Shown here piece after piece: positions 36,256 to 45,280 of a stretch of 64,000 bases of DNA. The notes under the pieces were generated by a model, which made no database searches, was not told the origin of the DNA, and worked only from the letters and a program-made list of their open reading frames with translations. The stretch comes from Nostoc sp. HK-01 (GTDB lineage Bacteria; Cyanobacteriota; Cyanobacteriia; Cyanobacteriales; Nostocaceae), in contig AP018319.1 of the NCBI GenBank assembly GCA_003990705.1, forward strand, positions 186,001 through 250,000. The letters are read 5' to 3'. Position 1 is the stretch's first letter. Each line of letters begins with the position of its first letter. Both the position numbers and the translations under genes were made by a program.

Positions 36256-36657
36256 ATGCCCCTGTCGCCAAAATCTTCAATTCAAGATGATTTAGCCAAA
36301 CGTATAGACGCAGTAGCCAAAACCAAACAACGTCTTGAGCAAGAAATTCATTCAATACTCGCTTCGGGTAAGGTCGCTCCCGCTTCCTGTTGGATTGTTC
36401 GTTACCAAGCTAAGGGGCGGACTGATAATTATTGGTATTACAAACTACAGGCATCTTCACCAATTTTTCCTACAAAGACTGATGGTAAATTGTCTCGATA
36501 TCAGCATTTAGGTAAATCTGGTAGTCAAGCTTACATAGATGCTCTTGAACAAATTACCCGCCGTGCCAAAATTCAAGCTTTAGATCGATCAATTGAGTCC
36601 CTCAACCTTGGGCTGAAAGATTTAATCGAAGAAACTTCTAAATATCGCCAACCATAA
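36256..36657 (+). CDS. IS4-element passenger protein, 133 aa
   Basis: Start chosen at ATG 36256 with GGAG eight bases upstream; a GTG at 36247 is in frame. A coiled-coil N-terminus (R-I-D-A-V-A-K-T-K-Q-R-L-E-Q-E-I) is followed by C-W-I-V-R-Y-Q-A-K-G-R-T-D-N-Y-W-Y-Y-K-L-Q-A and Y-Q-H-L-G-K. The latter segment looks like a small beta domain that could bind nucleic acid. The protein lies wholly inside the transposon between two hairpins, so it is a passenger or accessory transposition protein rather than a plasmid gene. Function unknown. Confidence 0.65.
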   Translation: MPLSPKSSIQDDLAKRIDAVAKTKQRLEQEIHSILASGKVAPASCWIVRYQAKGRTDNYWYYKLQASSPIFPTKTDGKLSRYQHLGKSGSQAYIDALEQITRRAKIQALDRSIESLNLGLKDLIEETSKYRQP

Positions 36658-36720
36658 AAGTTAGTTCGCGTAAATTCTCCGCGAACCACTTCTCCTTTTC
36701 CACATCCCGTGAAAAGTCAG

Positions 36721-37407
36721 ATCTTCACTGGCGTTAGTTAATATTCGGAAATTCTTGTTAATTACTGTCGCTAATTGCCTTGCTGTTTCCGCATCAGACG
36801 AATCTCTTAAAAAGTCCAGCGGGTTGCATACTTCTGATTCTGGAAACCCTGGTGCGAATATGTGTACATCATATCCCTTTAATCGGGCATACGCCGCAAT
36901 TTTAGCTTGTGATGGGTATTTGAAGTCATACAAGACAATCCCAAATCCTTGGTCAATTGCTGAATATATCATCGGGTTGACCGCACTATAAGTCTTCCCG
37001 CTTCCCGGTGCGCCGATCGCTGCCGTTCCCCTTTGTGCATCTGGTATGTATAAAGGAATTACATTACTTTGCCGTGGGGTTTTTAAATCTTTGAATCGAT
37101 GCTGCCCAATGTACAGTGCTGCACTATCACATTTGGGATTGGCTATCTGCTGAAGTGCTTTTTTCTTTGCTGTAACAGTTTCCTTGTTTCCTCCCCAATA
37201 AGAGGTGGCTATTTTCTTTTTCTTAGATCCATCTCCTAACACCACTTTCATTACAAAATAAACCCCTAATGCCCCTAATAGTGCTAATCCATTAGGTGTG
37301 AGAAAGTGATGTGTATACTTGCCAACATCATGGTTGGGGTTTTGTAATTGCTCAACACGAAATGGTTGATTATCATTAATCAACTGTGTTTGAGTATTAT
37401 TTCTCAT
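36721..37407 (-). pseudogene. VirD4/TraG-type coupling protein, N-terminal part
   Basis: The 5' part of the split coupling protein gene. It has a membrane segment near residues 36-60 (L-A-L-L-G-A-L-G-V-Y-F-V-M-K-V-V-L) and the Walker A A-I-G-A-P-G-S-G-K-T-Y-S near residues 130-140, then V-L-Y-D-F-K-Y-P-S-Q. It runs to A-S-E-D at the 9-bp duplication and continues 20 residues into the transposon before stopping. VirD4 couples the relaxosome to the secretion channel. It is the last gene of the leftward transfer cluster. Confidence 0.88.
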
Positions 37408-37468
37408 TCTATTTATGGTATTGGAAATTTTTGGTTGTTTTGTTGAGCTATAACTTCAAAGCAATTTC

Positions 37469-38836
37469 TTAGTCAGGGAGTGTTGCGGGTTTACCAAAAA
37501 TAATTGGGTCTTTTTCTCGATACTCGATGAAAGGCACTGGCCCAATAAAATATGGCGAACAGGTGCGACCAATGAAGGGGATAGTTTTGCAGATTCTAAA
37601 AAACATCGCCGTTTGCATCGAGCCTGTTGATTCATCAATCTCCCAAATCACTTGTTTAAAAGCCGAACCAAAAGGATTGCGCCCTGTTGGTTCTTTACCC
37701 CCATTGAGAGCTTTGAGTATGCCAAATCCGCCTCTCACCTTCTGAACTTTGCCGGAAATCCACTGCACTCCTGTTGTTCTCCCGATACCTGCCATCTCTG
37801 CATGAGCGCAATTATCCTGAAGACATGGTACGTTAAACCCTTGTTGATAACTCCCGGAGATCGAGCGAATGCGGTTCGCTTCAATATCTCTTAGTACAAG
37901 GTCAACCTTACCCACAAACGATAAGTCAACATTTAATAAACCCGGAAAATTATCCCAAGTTAAATCTGTTAGCCCAGGTACGCCATCAATAAAACTTTCT
38001 TGCCAATTACCGAACCCGCCAAATCTCGCCCGCTCTAGTCCAGGTATATCTGTAATTTTGTAATTTTTTAAATTAATCCCCTGACCTAATCTTGCTCGTT
38101 GTAATCTGGGAATCTGAGCTAAATTACCAATTCTTCTGTTAGAGGCAAAAATCCCTTGTCGCTTGAGAAAATCGTCAAGCGGTTTCACATCTTTAACTGA
38201 TTTATTGGCGAGTCCTGGCACTGCCCTCGATAAACTTGGTAATGTTTGCCAATTCATCAGTTGAAAATCTGACAATCTCAAATTATTTAATCTCAAATTT
38301 TGAGCGCGAGAGATTTTTCCTAAATCTAGTGTTTCTAAATTTAACTCTGTATCTTCAAAATCCCCAAGTTTTAAAAACTCTGCAATACTTTGTCCTGATT
38401 TCCACTCTCTAGTTTCGGTTCTACCATTAGCTCGATAGGTAATTTTTCCATCTTCTCTTATTACCATATCGCTAAACTTTAAACGTGACCATTCAGGGAT
38501 AAAGCCTCTCTCTGACTCAACAAAGGGTACTTGCGCTGAAGCTGGAGGTAAAATATATCCAATTGCTTGATTGAGAACTCCGTACTTCCAAAAGCTATGG
38601 ATGAATAAGAAAAAAATCAACCCAAAAAATATTAAACACCTGATTTTGGCATCATAATTTCTCTGAAGATATTTTTTATCAACTAAAACTCGCTGAGAAT
38701 GAATGTTATTATTAGCTTCTAATCCCGGATTTTTGTCTGATTCAGGTATGGGCTTTGAAGGCTTTATCATGCTCAACATGAAATAAATTAATATTTGATT
38801 TGAGATTTTAACTGATGTCTCTTGTTGCTGATTCAT
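37469..38836 (-). CDS. Membrane-anchored transfer-cluster protein with P-G-L repeats, 455 aa
   Basis: A cytoplasmic N-terminus of about 65 residues precedes one membrane segment (I-F-F-G-L-I-F-F-L-F-I-H-S-F), then a large exported domain. Between residues about 205 and 315 a short motif recurs: A-V-P-G-L-A, Q-I-P-R-L-Q-R-A-R-L, D-I-P-G-L-E-R-A-R-F, G-V-P-G-L-T-D-L and N-F-P-G-L-L-N-V, roughly 20-40 residues apart, like a solenoid. The C-terminal part has C-L-Q-D-N-C-A-H-A-E and F-R-I-C-K-T-I-P-F-I-G-R-T-C. Position between VirB9-like and VirD4 genes suggests a cyanobacterium-specific transfer component. I do not recognise the family. Confidence 0.7.
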   Translation of the reverse strand: MNQQQETSVKISNQILIYFMLSMIKPSKPIPESDKNPGLEANNNIHSQRVLVDKKYLQRNYDAKIRCLIFFGLIFFLFIHSFWKYGVLNQAIGYILPPASAQVPFVESERGFIPEWSRLKFSDMVIREDGKITYRANGRTETREWKSGQSIAEFLKLGDFEDTELNLETLDLGKISRAQNLRLNNLRLSDFQLMNWQTLPSLSRAVPGLANKSVKDVKPLDDFLKRQGIFASNRRIGNLAQIPRLQRARLGQGINLKNYKITDIPGLERARFGGFGNWQESFIDGVPGLTDLTWDNFPGLLNVDLSFVGKVDLVLRDIEANRIRSISGSYQQGFNVPCLQDNCAHAEMAGIGRTTGVQWISGKVQKVRGGFGILKALNGGKEPTGRNPFGSAFKQVIWEIDESTGSMQTAMFFRICKTIPFIGRTCSPYFIGPVPFIEYREKDPIIFGKPATLPD

Positions 38837-38869
38837 AGGTTTTGAAATTTATTGACATTGAAGTGATTA

Positions 38870-39634
38870 TCAAAACTTTGTCAACCTTGGCTTGGTGTCT
38901 GAGCGATTCTGGATTCTGGCATTCTCTCCCAGTAGGGTTAATTTATTGACTAATTCCATTGAAACAACAGCTTTATCAGCAGCAGCATTCAGGTCATCAC
39001 CTTGTTGTAAATAGGTAATTAATTTTTGCAGTCGTTGATGTAATTCATCATCAGGATTCAGCCATTTATTCCTAATAGCTATAGCCAGACCATTCCTTAA
39101 GCTATTAACTGTTTTAATCGTGGTGACTAATGGTTGCAATTGCGGGCTTGGTGTTTTCTTCTGTTCAATAGCAACATCATTACTAATCACTACTTGGCTG
39201 TATTTGGGAGTGCCGTTAGCAGTTGCCAAACGAAAACTGTAAGCCTTGCGCTCACCCGTTGATGATTGTGTTACCACCGTTAACAAAGTTGTTGATGCTT
39301 GCGGTAAACCAGGAATGTTGACTTTTTTAATCCGCCGCAGATGAATTAGTCCCGCACCTGGATTTTGGCAATTTTGGTTGATCCCTTCTAAACAACCATC
39401 TGTATCAACCAAGATTTGTGACGGGTCATCTAACCAGACTCGTTGTATCCTTTCCCCTACTTCATAAAATGAGATGGCGACACCATGACCATTCCAAACA
39501 TTGATCGTTTGGAGTACGGCCGTTTCACCCGACGCTTGAGATTGCCTAATGCTCCGAACTACTGGTGCGGCAAGTGTCATTACTGGCAATAGGCAAACAA
39601 CCGCACTCATACAGCCAACAATCATCTTTTTCAT
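38870..39634 (-). CDS. VirB9/TraK-like exported protein
   Basis: A 254-residue protein with a clear signal peptide (K-K-M-I-V-G-C-M-S-A-V-V-C-L-L-P-V-M-T-L-A-A). The mature N-terminus has G-V-A-I-S-F-Y-E-V-G-E-R-I-Q-R-V-W-L-D-D-P-S, which resembles the start of VirB9/TraK outer-membrane-complex proteins (a G-x-I-x-x-I-x-L-x-D pattern). Two Cys (D-G-C-L-E and N-Q-N-C-Q) may pair. Its start overlaps the VirB10-like gene's stop by four bases. The VirB9 label comes mainly from position and this segment; a cyanobacterium-specific substitute is possible. Confidence 0.6.
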   Translation of the reverse strand: MKKMIVGCMSAVVCLLPVMTLAAPVVRSIRQSQASGETAVLQTINVWNGHGVAISFYEVGERIQRVWLDDPSQILVDTDGCLEGINQNCQNPGAGLIHLRRIKKVNIPGLPQASTTLLTVVTQSSTGERKAYSFRLATANGTPKYSQVVISNDVAIEQKKTPSPQLQPLVTTIKTVNSLRNGLAIAIRNKWLNPDDELHQRLQKLITYLQQGDDLNAAADKAVVSMELVNKLTLLGENARIQNRSDTKPRLTKF

Positions 39635-41181
39635 GGCAATTCCAGGCTACGGTTAACGATAAAAGTAACTTTCGTTCCTTGTGGGATGTGCCAAACATTC
39701 GGTCGCGCCAGTATTTCTTGAGAGGAGCGTGAAGCGCGATCGCTTATAATATTTCCCACAGAGCCAAATGCTCCTTCTAAAAATGCACCACCGAGATTAC
39801 GCCGATTGTTTTGTGTTACCGCACTGCTAAAGCTGCCAATAGTAGAATTGTTGATTGTACTTTGAGAATCCGGTTGATTGATAATTTCTCCTACTTTCGC
39901 CAATCCCCCAACTAATCCCACCGTTATGTCGTAAGACGCGATCGCACCACCTTTGTCATGAAATTTCTTTGCAATTAAGGGTTTTCCCTTTTCTCCCTGT
40001 ACAGAAATTGCACCAGCAGTTAGAGGATATTCCGTATTGTCTTTGATGATGCTGCGAACATTGGCAGTTACATAGTTACCGCCATCAACTCCTACCAATT
40101 CCACTGCAAGTAATGTACCCTTTGGAATGGCTACTTCACCATAATTGTCACGCAAGTCTTGGGTTAACTTGGCAACAAAACGCCTACCATCTTCGGTTTG
40201 TTGCTGGTTGTTTTTGGTATCAGTTTGTTGTTGGACTAGTGGTGTAACTAGGATACCAGTGGCGAATTCACCCACTGTTAGGTAACGAGTTTTGCGTTCC
40301 GTAAGAATTTGGCTTTCTTGCGGTAGATAGTTATTTGCTATAAGTTTTTTGTCAGCTTTAGATTCCACTTGCCACCGGGGGCGGATTTTTTCAATCCTAT
40401 TAGATGTGCTTTCTTCGGCGGCGGATGGATATTCATTATTAATATCTGTTGGTTCGGCTTGCTGTTGATTTGTTTGTACCAATGATGTCGATACTTCTGC
40501 TGGATCTAGCAAGGTCGATTCACTAACCGAACTATCAGCATAAGCTATCAATCCGTATGAACCAATAGAACGTAGTCGGTTAAATTCCGCAGTTGGGTCT
40601 ATAGTTTTTTGTACTCTTGTAACACCGGGATTACTGACACTCGGCAGCGCAAAACTACGTCTTGGGGCTATTTGGGTACGAGTTACTGGTTGATTCGTCC
40701 GAGGTGATGAATACGTCAGGGGTGGTGTTGGAGTTGAAGACACTTGCACCGCCGCCGATTGTACCTTAACAGGTTTTGCTGTAGCCGGTTCTTGCTGGGT
40801 TTTAGCTGTCGATTTTTCTTTCTGTTGTTTGATTTTATCTAACTCTTCTTGTTGTTTTGACAGCGCCAACTGTGCATAAACGTCGCCATCTTTATTTTCA
40901 GCAGATGGCGTTAATTGTGCTGATTTATCTTGAGTCTTTGTCTCTGGTTTATTAACGCTCGAATGCCCATTGATGATGTTGTTAAACATCAAATAGAAAA
41001 TCAAAAATCCTATTCCCAATGGCACACCGATTATCCCTATCCTTGACCAAGGAGATGTTACTACCGTGTGTTGGGTTAATAATTCTTCATCTTCTATCTC
41101 GGCTTTTTGATTACTACTTATTTCTGATGGTTCATCGTCCAGCTTTAATATTTCATCTACTGTTAATGGGTTTTCACTCAT
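39631..41181 (-). CDS. VirB10/TraB/TrbI-like channel protein
   Basis: A 516-residue protein. It has a short cytoplasmic tail, one membrane helix at about residues 48-67 (I-G-I-I-G-V-P-L-G-I-G-F-L-I-F-Y-L), then a long Pro/Gln/Thr-rich periplasmic stretch with a coiled coil. A conserved C-terminal beta domain includes A-I-P-K-G-T-L-L-A-V-E-L-V-G, G-A-I-S-V-Q-G-E-K-G-K and the terminal I-P-Q-G-T-K-V-T-F-I-V-N-R-S-L-E-L. This ending is diagnostic for VirB10-type proteins spanning both membranes. One-base overlap with the VirB8-like gene before it and a four-base overlap with the next gene show one operon. Confidence 0.85.
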   Translation of the reverse strand: MSENPLTVDEILKLDDEPSEISSNQKAEIEDEELLTQHTVVTSPWSRIGIIGVPLGIGFLIFYLMFNNIINGHSSVNKPETKTQDKSAQLTPSAENKDGDVYAQLALSKQQEELDKIKQQKEKSTAKTQQEPATAKPVKVQSAAVQVSSTPTPPLTYSSPRTNQPVTRTQIAPRRSFALPSVSNPGVTRVQKTIDPTAEFNRLRSIGSYGLIAYADSSVSESTLLDPAEVSTSLVQTNQQQAEPTDINNEYPSAAEESTSNRIEKIRPRWQVESKADKKLIANNYLPQESQILTERKTRYLTVGEFATGILVTPLVQQQTDTKNNQQQTEDGRRFVAKLTQDLRDNYGEVAIPKGTLLAVELVGVDGGNYVTANVRSIIKDNTEYPLTAGAISVQGEKGKPLIAKKFHDKGGAIASYDITVGLVGGLAKVGEIINQPDSQSTINNSTIGSFSSAVTQNNRRNLGGAFLEGAFGSVGNIISDRASRSSQEILARPNVWHIPQGTKVTFIVNRSLELP

Positions 41182-41987
41182 TATCTTTTCCCTAAATCTA
41201 AATCTACAATTTGTGTAATCTCTAGTCCACTGGAGCGAATTGCATAGATTTTCTTTGCTAATTCTGAAATATCTTCTGGTGGCTTTTGCGGTGTTGTAAC
41301 TGCTTCTAGCGTTACTGTTTTGTTAAACGCTATTGCATCTCCGGCATTATCTAATTTTTTAAACGTCACTAAAGTTGATTGAAAATCTACTTCCCACTTC
41401 CCTTCTTTTATTTTTCTTGGAGAAGATATATAGTTGGGAATAATTGCCACCCTAAGATTCCCACTAAACACTTCAGAGGGAATCATTTGCGCTAATCTCC
41501 GCACAAATGCTGCGCGAAATCCTTGCTTTTCTGATAATGCAAATGCCGCTTCATAAGCTCTATTTGTTACTTTTAATGTTGATTGGTTTTCTAATCCCTT
41601 AACTTCTACTCCAGGGTCTGCTTCTACTATTAGTTTCCCTTGAGCATTGTTTTTCTGGATTAATCCGTCCCAGTTAAACATCCCTACAAATGTATCTGAC
41701 ACAAATCTTTTGATAGTTTCATTAGAGCGATAGGCTGGTTCTACTGCTGTTGCTGTTATTGTTTCTCCATTCGATAACTGCACTAGGGATGGTACTTCCT
41801 GCTTTGCTAGTCTCCTAATCGCTCCATAGTTAAGAAACTGTACCATCAGCGATATACAAGCGACACTACAACCCACTACCGCCATTATTGCTATTCTTGT
41901 CGGCACGGCAGGGCCACTACTCAAGAACGAATTTATTTCGGGCTTATAAGCTTGAGATTCTAATTTCGGTTTACCAATTCTCAACAT
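41181..41987 (-). CDS. VirB8/TraE-like inner membrane protein
   Basis: A 268-residue bitopic protein: a 30-residue cytoplasmic start, a membrane helix (I-A-I-M-A-V-V-G-C-S-V-A-C-I-S-L-M-V) and a periplasmic NTF2-like domain with R-F-V-S-D-T-F-V-G-M-F-N-W, W-E-V-D-F-Q-S-T-L-V-T-F and an I-T-Q-I-V-D-L-D-L end. Size and layout fit VirB8/TraE, an assembly hub of the secretion channel. It is directly followed by the VirB10-like gene, in the usual order. Confidence 0.75.
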   Translation of the reverse strand: MLRIGKPKLESQAYKPEINSFLSSGPAVPTRIAIMAVVGCSVACISLMVQFLNYGAIRRLAKQEVPSLVQLSNGETITATAVEPAYRSNETIKRFVSDTFVGMFNWDGLIQKNNAQGKLIVEADPGVEVKGLENQSTLKVTNRAYEAAFALSEKQGFRAAFVRRLAQMIPSEVFSGNLRVAIIPNYISSPRKIKEGKWEVDFQSTLVTFKKLDNAGDAIAFNKTVTLEAVTTPQKPPEDISELAKKIYAIRSSGLEITQIVDLDLGKR

Positions 41988-41997
41988 ATTTCTCCCC

Positions 41998-42056
41998 CTG
42001 CTCCCCTACTCCCCTGCTCCCCTGCTTCCCCTACTTCCCCTGCTTCCCCTGCTCCT
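41998..42056. repeat. CTGCTCCCC tandem repeat
   Basis: About six to seven head-to-tail variants of CTGCTCCCC / CTACTCCCC / CTGCTTCCC fill the gap between the VirB8-like and VirB6-like genes. Similar GGGAGCAGGG strings occur inside the primase-like gene at about 31210-31330. It is a short tandem repeat of cyanobacterial type. Confidence 0.85.
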
Positions 42057-42653
42057 ATCTTGGACGAATCAACTTCGTTATCCCGCCAGCACCGCCTGTG
42101 ACTACTGTTACCGCAATATCCTTGGCTACATTTCTGGCCTCATCTGCGGCTTTATTAATTTGCATTAGCAACGATAGCCCACCTCCTGCCGCTATCCCTG
42201 TGGCCAGTGCTGGTGCAAATATTCCGATTGTTAATAAGAAAAATAGCGGTTGATCTGAACGCGAATTAGCTATTAACTCCCCTGCAAAACCCGCAATGAT
42301 ATTAAAGCTCAATTTTGCCATTCCGACTGAGAAATATCCCACCAGCCACGCCAGTATTGCTTTGGAACCGTATGGTAATAAACTTCCTCCCACAGCCAGC
42401 GGCCCAAGATACGCCGTCAACAGCATTGTTAACTCTATCCCCCACTGATATGCGCCGGAAAGTCCTACCAGAATATTCGTTACGTTATCCGCTATTAAAG
42501 AACCAACAAACGCACTGAAAGGTGATAGTAATACCTGTACCGGGTTTGCTCCAGATTGTATTGCCTGTTGTGGTGCTGATAAAACTCTATTAATTCGATC
42601 TACTAAGTATGCAAATGGGCCTCTAGCTCTAAAGTAGTTGGGGTAGTCATTAC
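42055..42653 (-). pseudogene. VirB6/TrbL-like membrane protein, C-terminal part
   Basis: The frame can be read back from the naive start at 42426 to the IS edge: N-D-Y-P-N-Y-F-R-A-R-G-P-F-A-Y, then A-N-P-V-Q-V-L-L-S-P-F and several membrane segments (T-A-Y-L-G-P-L-A-V-G-G-S, A-W-L-V-G-Y-F-S-V-G-M, F-F-L-L-T-I-G-I-F-A-P-A-L). Joined to 44043-44569 without the IS it gives about 373 residues with at least five helices, typical of VirB6/TrbL channel proteins. The IS breaks it, so the secretion channel should be defective. Confidence 0.8.
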
Positions 42654-44042
42654 CCCTGTTGTGTCACTATCGCGGTAGTATAAGAATGTAAAAAGCCTAG
42701 AACGAAGACACAGAGCATGGTAGAGCCTCGTCCACCTAAACAAACTGTTAAATTTGTGGATGAATATTGTCTTTGGTATAAAAAGCTGTTTTCAGATGTC
42801 AGAAATTTTGAAGCGTTTAAGTATCTGCATATAGGATGTATTTCTGATATAAAACGAAAGAGTCTACCAGAAATAGCAAAAATTGTTGGATTAGAGAACT
42901 ATCAAGGGCTACACCATTTCTTAACTACCCCATATTGGGAAGTAGAACAGTTAAGAGCTTTAAGATTAGAGCTAATTCTACAAATACTCAAAGGTAGACC
43001 AATCATTTTAATTATTGATGAAACCGGAGATAAAAAGAAAGGTACGACCACAGATTATGTGAAACGTCAGTACATAGGTAATTTGGGGAAAGTAGAGAAC
43101 GGAGTTGTGGCAGTTACAGCCTATGGTGTATTTTGTGGAATGACATTCCCACTACTGTTTGAAGTGTACAAACCACGGGAGAAATTAAAGCCAGGAGATA
43201 AATATCTGACCAAGCCTCAAATCGGGGCAATGCTAATACGAAAGTTACAGTCGATGGGTTTTAAATTCAACTTGGTACTGGCTGATAGCTTATATGGCGA
43301 AAGCGGCACAAATTTTGTATCTGTATTAGATGAACTAGATTTAAATTATTTAGTAGCAATACGCTCAAACCATTCTGTAGACTTGCTTAAAGGTCAGTAT
43401 ACTCAATATTTAAAGTGGCAGAAATTTAAAAGAGTATTCTCTGACTTAAGTAGTGAAAATCGATTTATTAGAGAAATAATTCACGGCAAACGTGGCGAAC
43501 ATAGATATTGGCAAATTACCACAGATACTGAAGCATTACCCGGAAACTCTACCTGGTATGTGATGAGCAAATATCCCGACATCACACCTAGAGAGGTTGG
43601 GAATTTTTATGGGTTAAGAACATGGGTAGAATATGGTTTAAAACAAAGTAAGAATGAATTAGGTTGGGCTGATTATCGTTTTACTCGCTATGAAGATATT
43701 GAACGCTGGTGGGAAATTGTCTGTAGTGCCTACCTTATGGTTAGTCTTCATTCAGAATCTCTGCGTCCTTCTCCTCCATCTCCTCAATCAGCATTCGCTT
43801 CTCACCCCTGGTGGGATCATGGTAAAGGTTGGAAGAATATTCTCAACAATCTGCGTTTAATTATTCAACCTTTCGTTTTATTTAATCTCATATATCCCTG
43901 GTTAACAGTTTTTTCTATTCCTCAACTGTATGAGGGTTTTTCTCAGCTTCAAGCCATCGTTTATAGGCTTACTTCTCCAATTTTTATCTTCCTAACTCAC
44001 CCTGAATTCTATTTTTCCTCTGCCTAAAGTGACACAACAGGG
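42654..44042 (+). mobile_element. 1389-bp IS701-family element
   Basis: Perfect 15-bp inverted ends CCCTGTTGTGTCACT (42654-42668; inverse 44028-44042), flanked by a 4-bp duplication TTAC (42650-42653 and 44043-44046), as expected for IS701 elements that target YTAR-like tetramers. Excision with one TTAC restores the VirB6-like frame as R-L-S-N-D-Y-P. It is oriented opposite to the disrupted operon. Confidence 0.92.
42717..44027 (+). CDS. IS701-family DDE transposase
   Basis: A 436-residue protein. Motifs: L-I-I-D-E-T-G-D-K-K-K-G-T (first Asp with the family's G-D-x-K-K-G), F-N-L-V-L-A-D-S-L-Y-G-E-S (second Asp) and L-R-T-W-V-E-Y-G-L-K-Q-S-K-N-E-L-G-W-A-D-Y (Glu region). These fit IS701. The tail (after about residue 350) holds a low-complexity S-P-P-S-P-Q insert, then a hydrophobic C-terminus. 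The stop is 15 bases inside the IS end. The frame is intact. Confidence 0.92.
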   Translation: MVEPRPPKQTVKFVDEYCLWYKKLFSDVRNFEAFKYLHIGCISDIKRKSLPEIAKIVGLENYQGLHHFLTTPYWEVEQLRALRLELILQILKGRPIILIIDETGDKKKGTTTDYVKRQYIGNLGKVENGVVAVTAYGVFCGMTFPLLFEVYKPREKLKPGDKYLTKPQIGAMLIRKLQSMGFKFNLVLADSLYGESGTNFVSVLDELDLNYLVAIRSNHSVDLLKGQYTQYLKWQKFKRVFSDLSSENRFIREIIHGKRGEHRYWQITTDTEALPGNSTWYVMSKYPDITPREVGNFYGLRTWVEYGLKQSKNELGWADYRFTRYEDIERWWEIVCSAYLMVSLHSESLRPSPPSPQSAFASHPWWDHGKGWKNILNNLRLIIQPFVLFNLIYPWLTVFSIPQLYEGFSQLQAIVYRLTSPIFIFLTHPEFYFSSA

Positions 44043-44569
44043 TTACTCAGCCTTTGTTTGGCCTGTTGTAGACAATCAAGTGCTTCTTGCGGATTCGTCA
44101 GTGAGCGACAAGCCTCAATTTCTCTGCCAATTGCTGCCCTAACTGCTGCTACTCCCAACGCTCTGGAATATGCTTCTCTTAAATCAACACCCACCGCTGT
44201 CCTTTCTAGTACATAGCCATTGACATTATTGATGTAATCTTTAATTGCAACTGTAGTTCTTCCTAACAGTTGCCCGTTGTTATACAACAGTGCCGATATC
44301 AGCAATGGCCATATAAATGATTGGAATGCTCTTTGTTCTTCGTTATTAATTACCTGCTTTGTCCATTCCAAGATATAAAATCCCAAGGTGGCTATCGCAA
44401 ATAATGTCCCGACTTTACAAAGAGAACCATATAGTTCTCCGCCTAGCACTTCTGTCCATAATTCATTAAAGCCTATAGATATCGATTGCGATATTTGGGC
44501 GGCTCTGCTTGGTATATTCTCATTAGAAATTACACCATTCGGTATTTGTGCTATGAAATTATTCATCAT
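44043..44569 (-). pseudogene. VirB6/TrbL-like membrane protein, N-terminal part
   Basis: Starts M-M-N-N-F-I-A-Q. Membrane segments include G-T-L-F-A-I-A-T-L-G-F-Y-I-L and S-F-I-W-P-L-L-I-S-A-L-L-Y. A short Cys-containing segment (E-A-C-R-S-L-T-N-P-Q-E-A-L-D-C) lies near the break. The frame continues five residues into the IS and stops. Its start overlaps the preceding gene (44559) by 11 bases, so translation is coupled. Confidence 0.8.
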
Positions 44570-45278
44570 TTCTTGCCGGATCTAATAAAGACATCAACAC
44601 TAATTCTTGAGTTAAGGATGCTTGCCCTGTTAGTCTCAACTCGTCTTTTGTCGCTGAAGATGCCAGATTTTCTGCTACCTGCGTCAACATCAAGTTTGAT
44701 TGAGCAGTATCAAGGCGCGCCACCAATGAATCAGCATGAAAGCGGGATATTGCACTCACCATTTGTGCATTTTGCGCTGCTATCACTTTCAAAATATTTT
44801 GTGACGCATCTAATCCTTGTGCTTGCTCGGCTAAATCCTTAACTTCCTGCGATATTTGAATTGTTGCGAGTATTTTTTCGGTGGTATTTTGTTGTCCTTG
44901 GTTTCCTAATGTCGAAGATACTGACGCACGAGCTAAATCTCTTTCCAATAATTGGGCTAATGACTTTGTTTCTGGTATTCCTCTGCTATTCTTTAATCTT
45001 CTTATTAAATCTTGTGTACTTTTCTCCGGGTCTGGTGTTCCCATTTCTCCTTTTGATGATTCAATGGCATCAAGAGCATCTTCTGCCAGATTCGCCCATG
45101 TTTTTCTTATTTTCTCTTGAGCTTTTTCTTCTACAGTGCTGTACTCTTGTCGCATATCCTCTAATACTGAACCCAAGAAATCTTTAATTGACACCAATCC
45201 AAAACTTGGATTAGCATTCAACACTAAGGGGATCGTAATTGTGACTGATATCAGTAGTTTTTGGGGTTTATTTTTCAT
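44559..45278 (-). CDS. Exported helical protein, VirB5/TrbJ-like by position
   Basis: A 239-residue protein with a signal peptide (L-L-I-S-V-T-I-T-I-P-L-V-L-N-A-N-P-S-F-G). The mature part is almost entirely helical and Gln/Ala-rich, ending with N-A-Q-M-V-S-A-I-S-R-F-H-A-D-S. VirB5/TrbJ minor pilins are helical, exported and encoded between VirB4 and VirB6 genes, as here. Sequence identity with them was not tested. It overlaps the VirB6-like gene by 11 bases and follows VirB4 by two. Confidence 0.6.
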   Translation of the reverse strand: MKNKPQKLLISVTITIPLVLNANPSFGLVSIKDFLGSVLEDMRQEYSTVEEKAQEKIRKTWANLAEDALDAIESSKGEMGTPDPEKSTQDLIRRLKNSRGIPETKSLAQLLERDLARASVSSTLGNQGQQNTTEKILATIQISQEVKDLAEQAQGLDASQNILKVIAAQNAQMVSAISRFHADSLVARLDTAQSNLMLTQVAENLASSATKDELRLTGQASLTQELVLMSLLDPARNDE

Positions 45279-45280
45279 GA

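Larger units (their letters stand above)
34629..36720 (+). mobile_element. 2092-bp IS4-family element with passenger gene
   Basis: Terminal inverted repeats begin CTGACTTTTCACGGGATGTG on both sides (34629 rightward, 36720 leftward) and stay similar for about 45 bases. A 9-bp duplication ATCTTCACT flanks it (34620-34628 and 36721-36729). It carries an IS4-family transposase and, downstream on the same strand, a small passenger gene. Hairpins of the type TTCGCG-n-CGCGAA occur near both ends and between the two genes. Removal with one duplication restores the coupling protein frame. Confidence 0.92.

Noticed and set aside
44388-45187. Plus-strand ORFs opposite virB5/virB6-like genes
   Set aside because: Shadows of the leftward operon; hydrophobic by virtue of reading membrane-protein codons in reverse.
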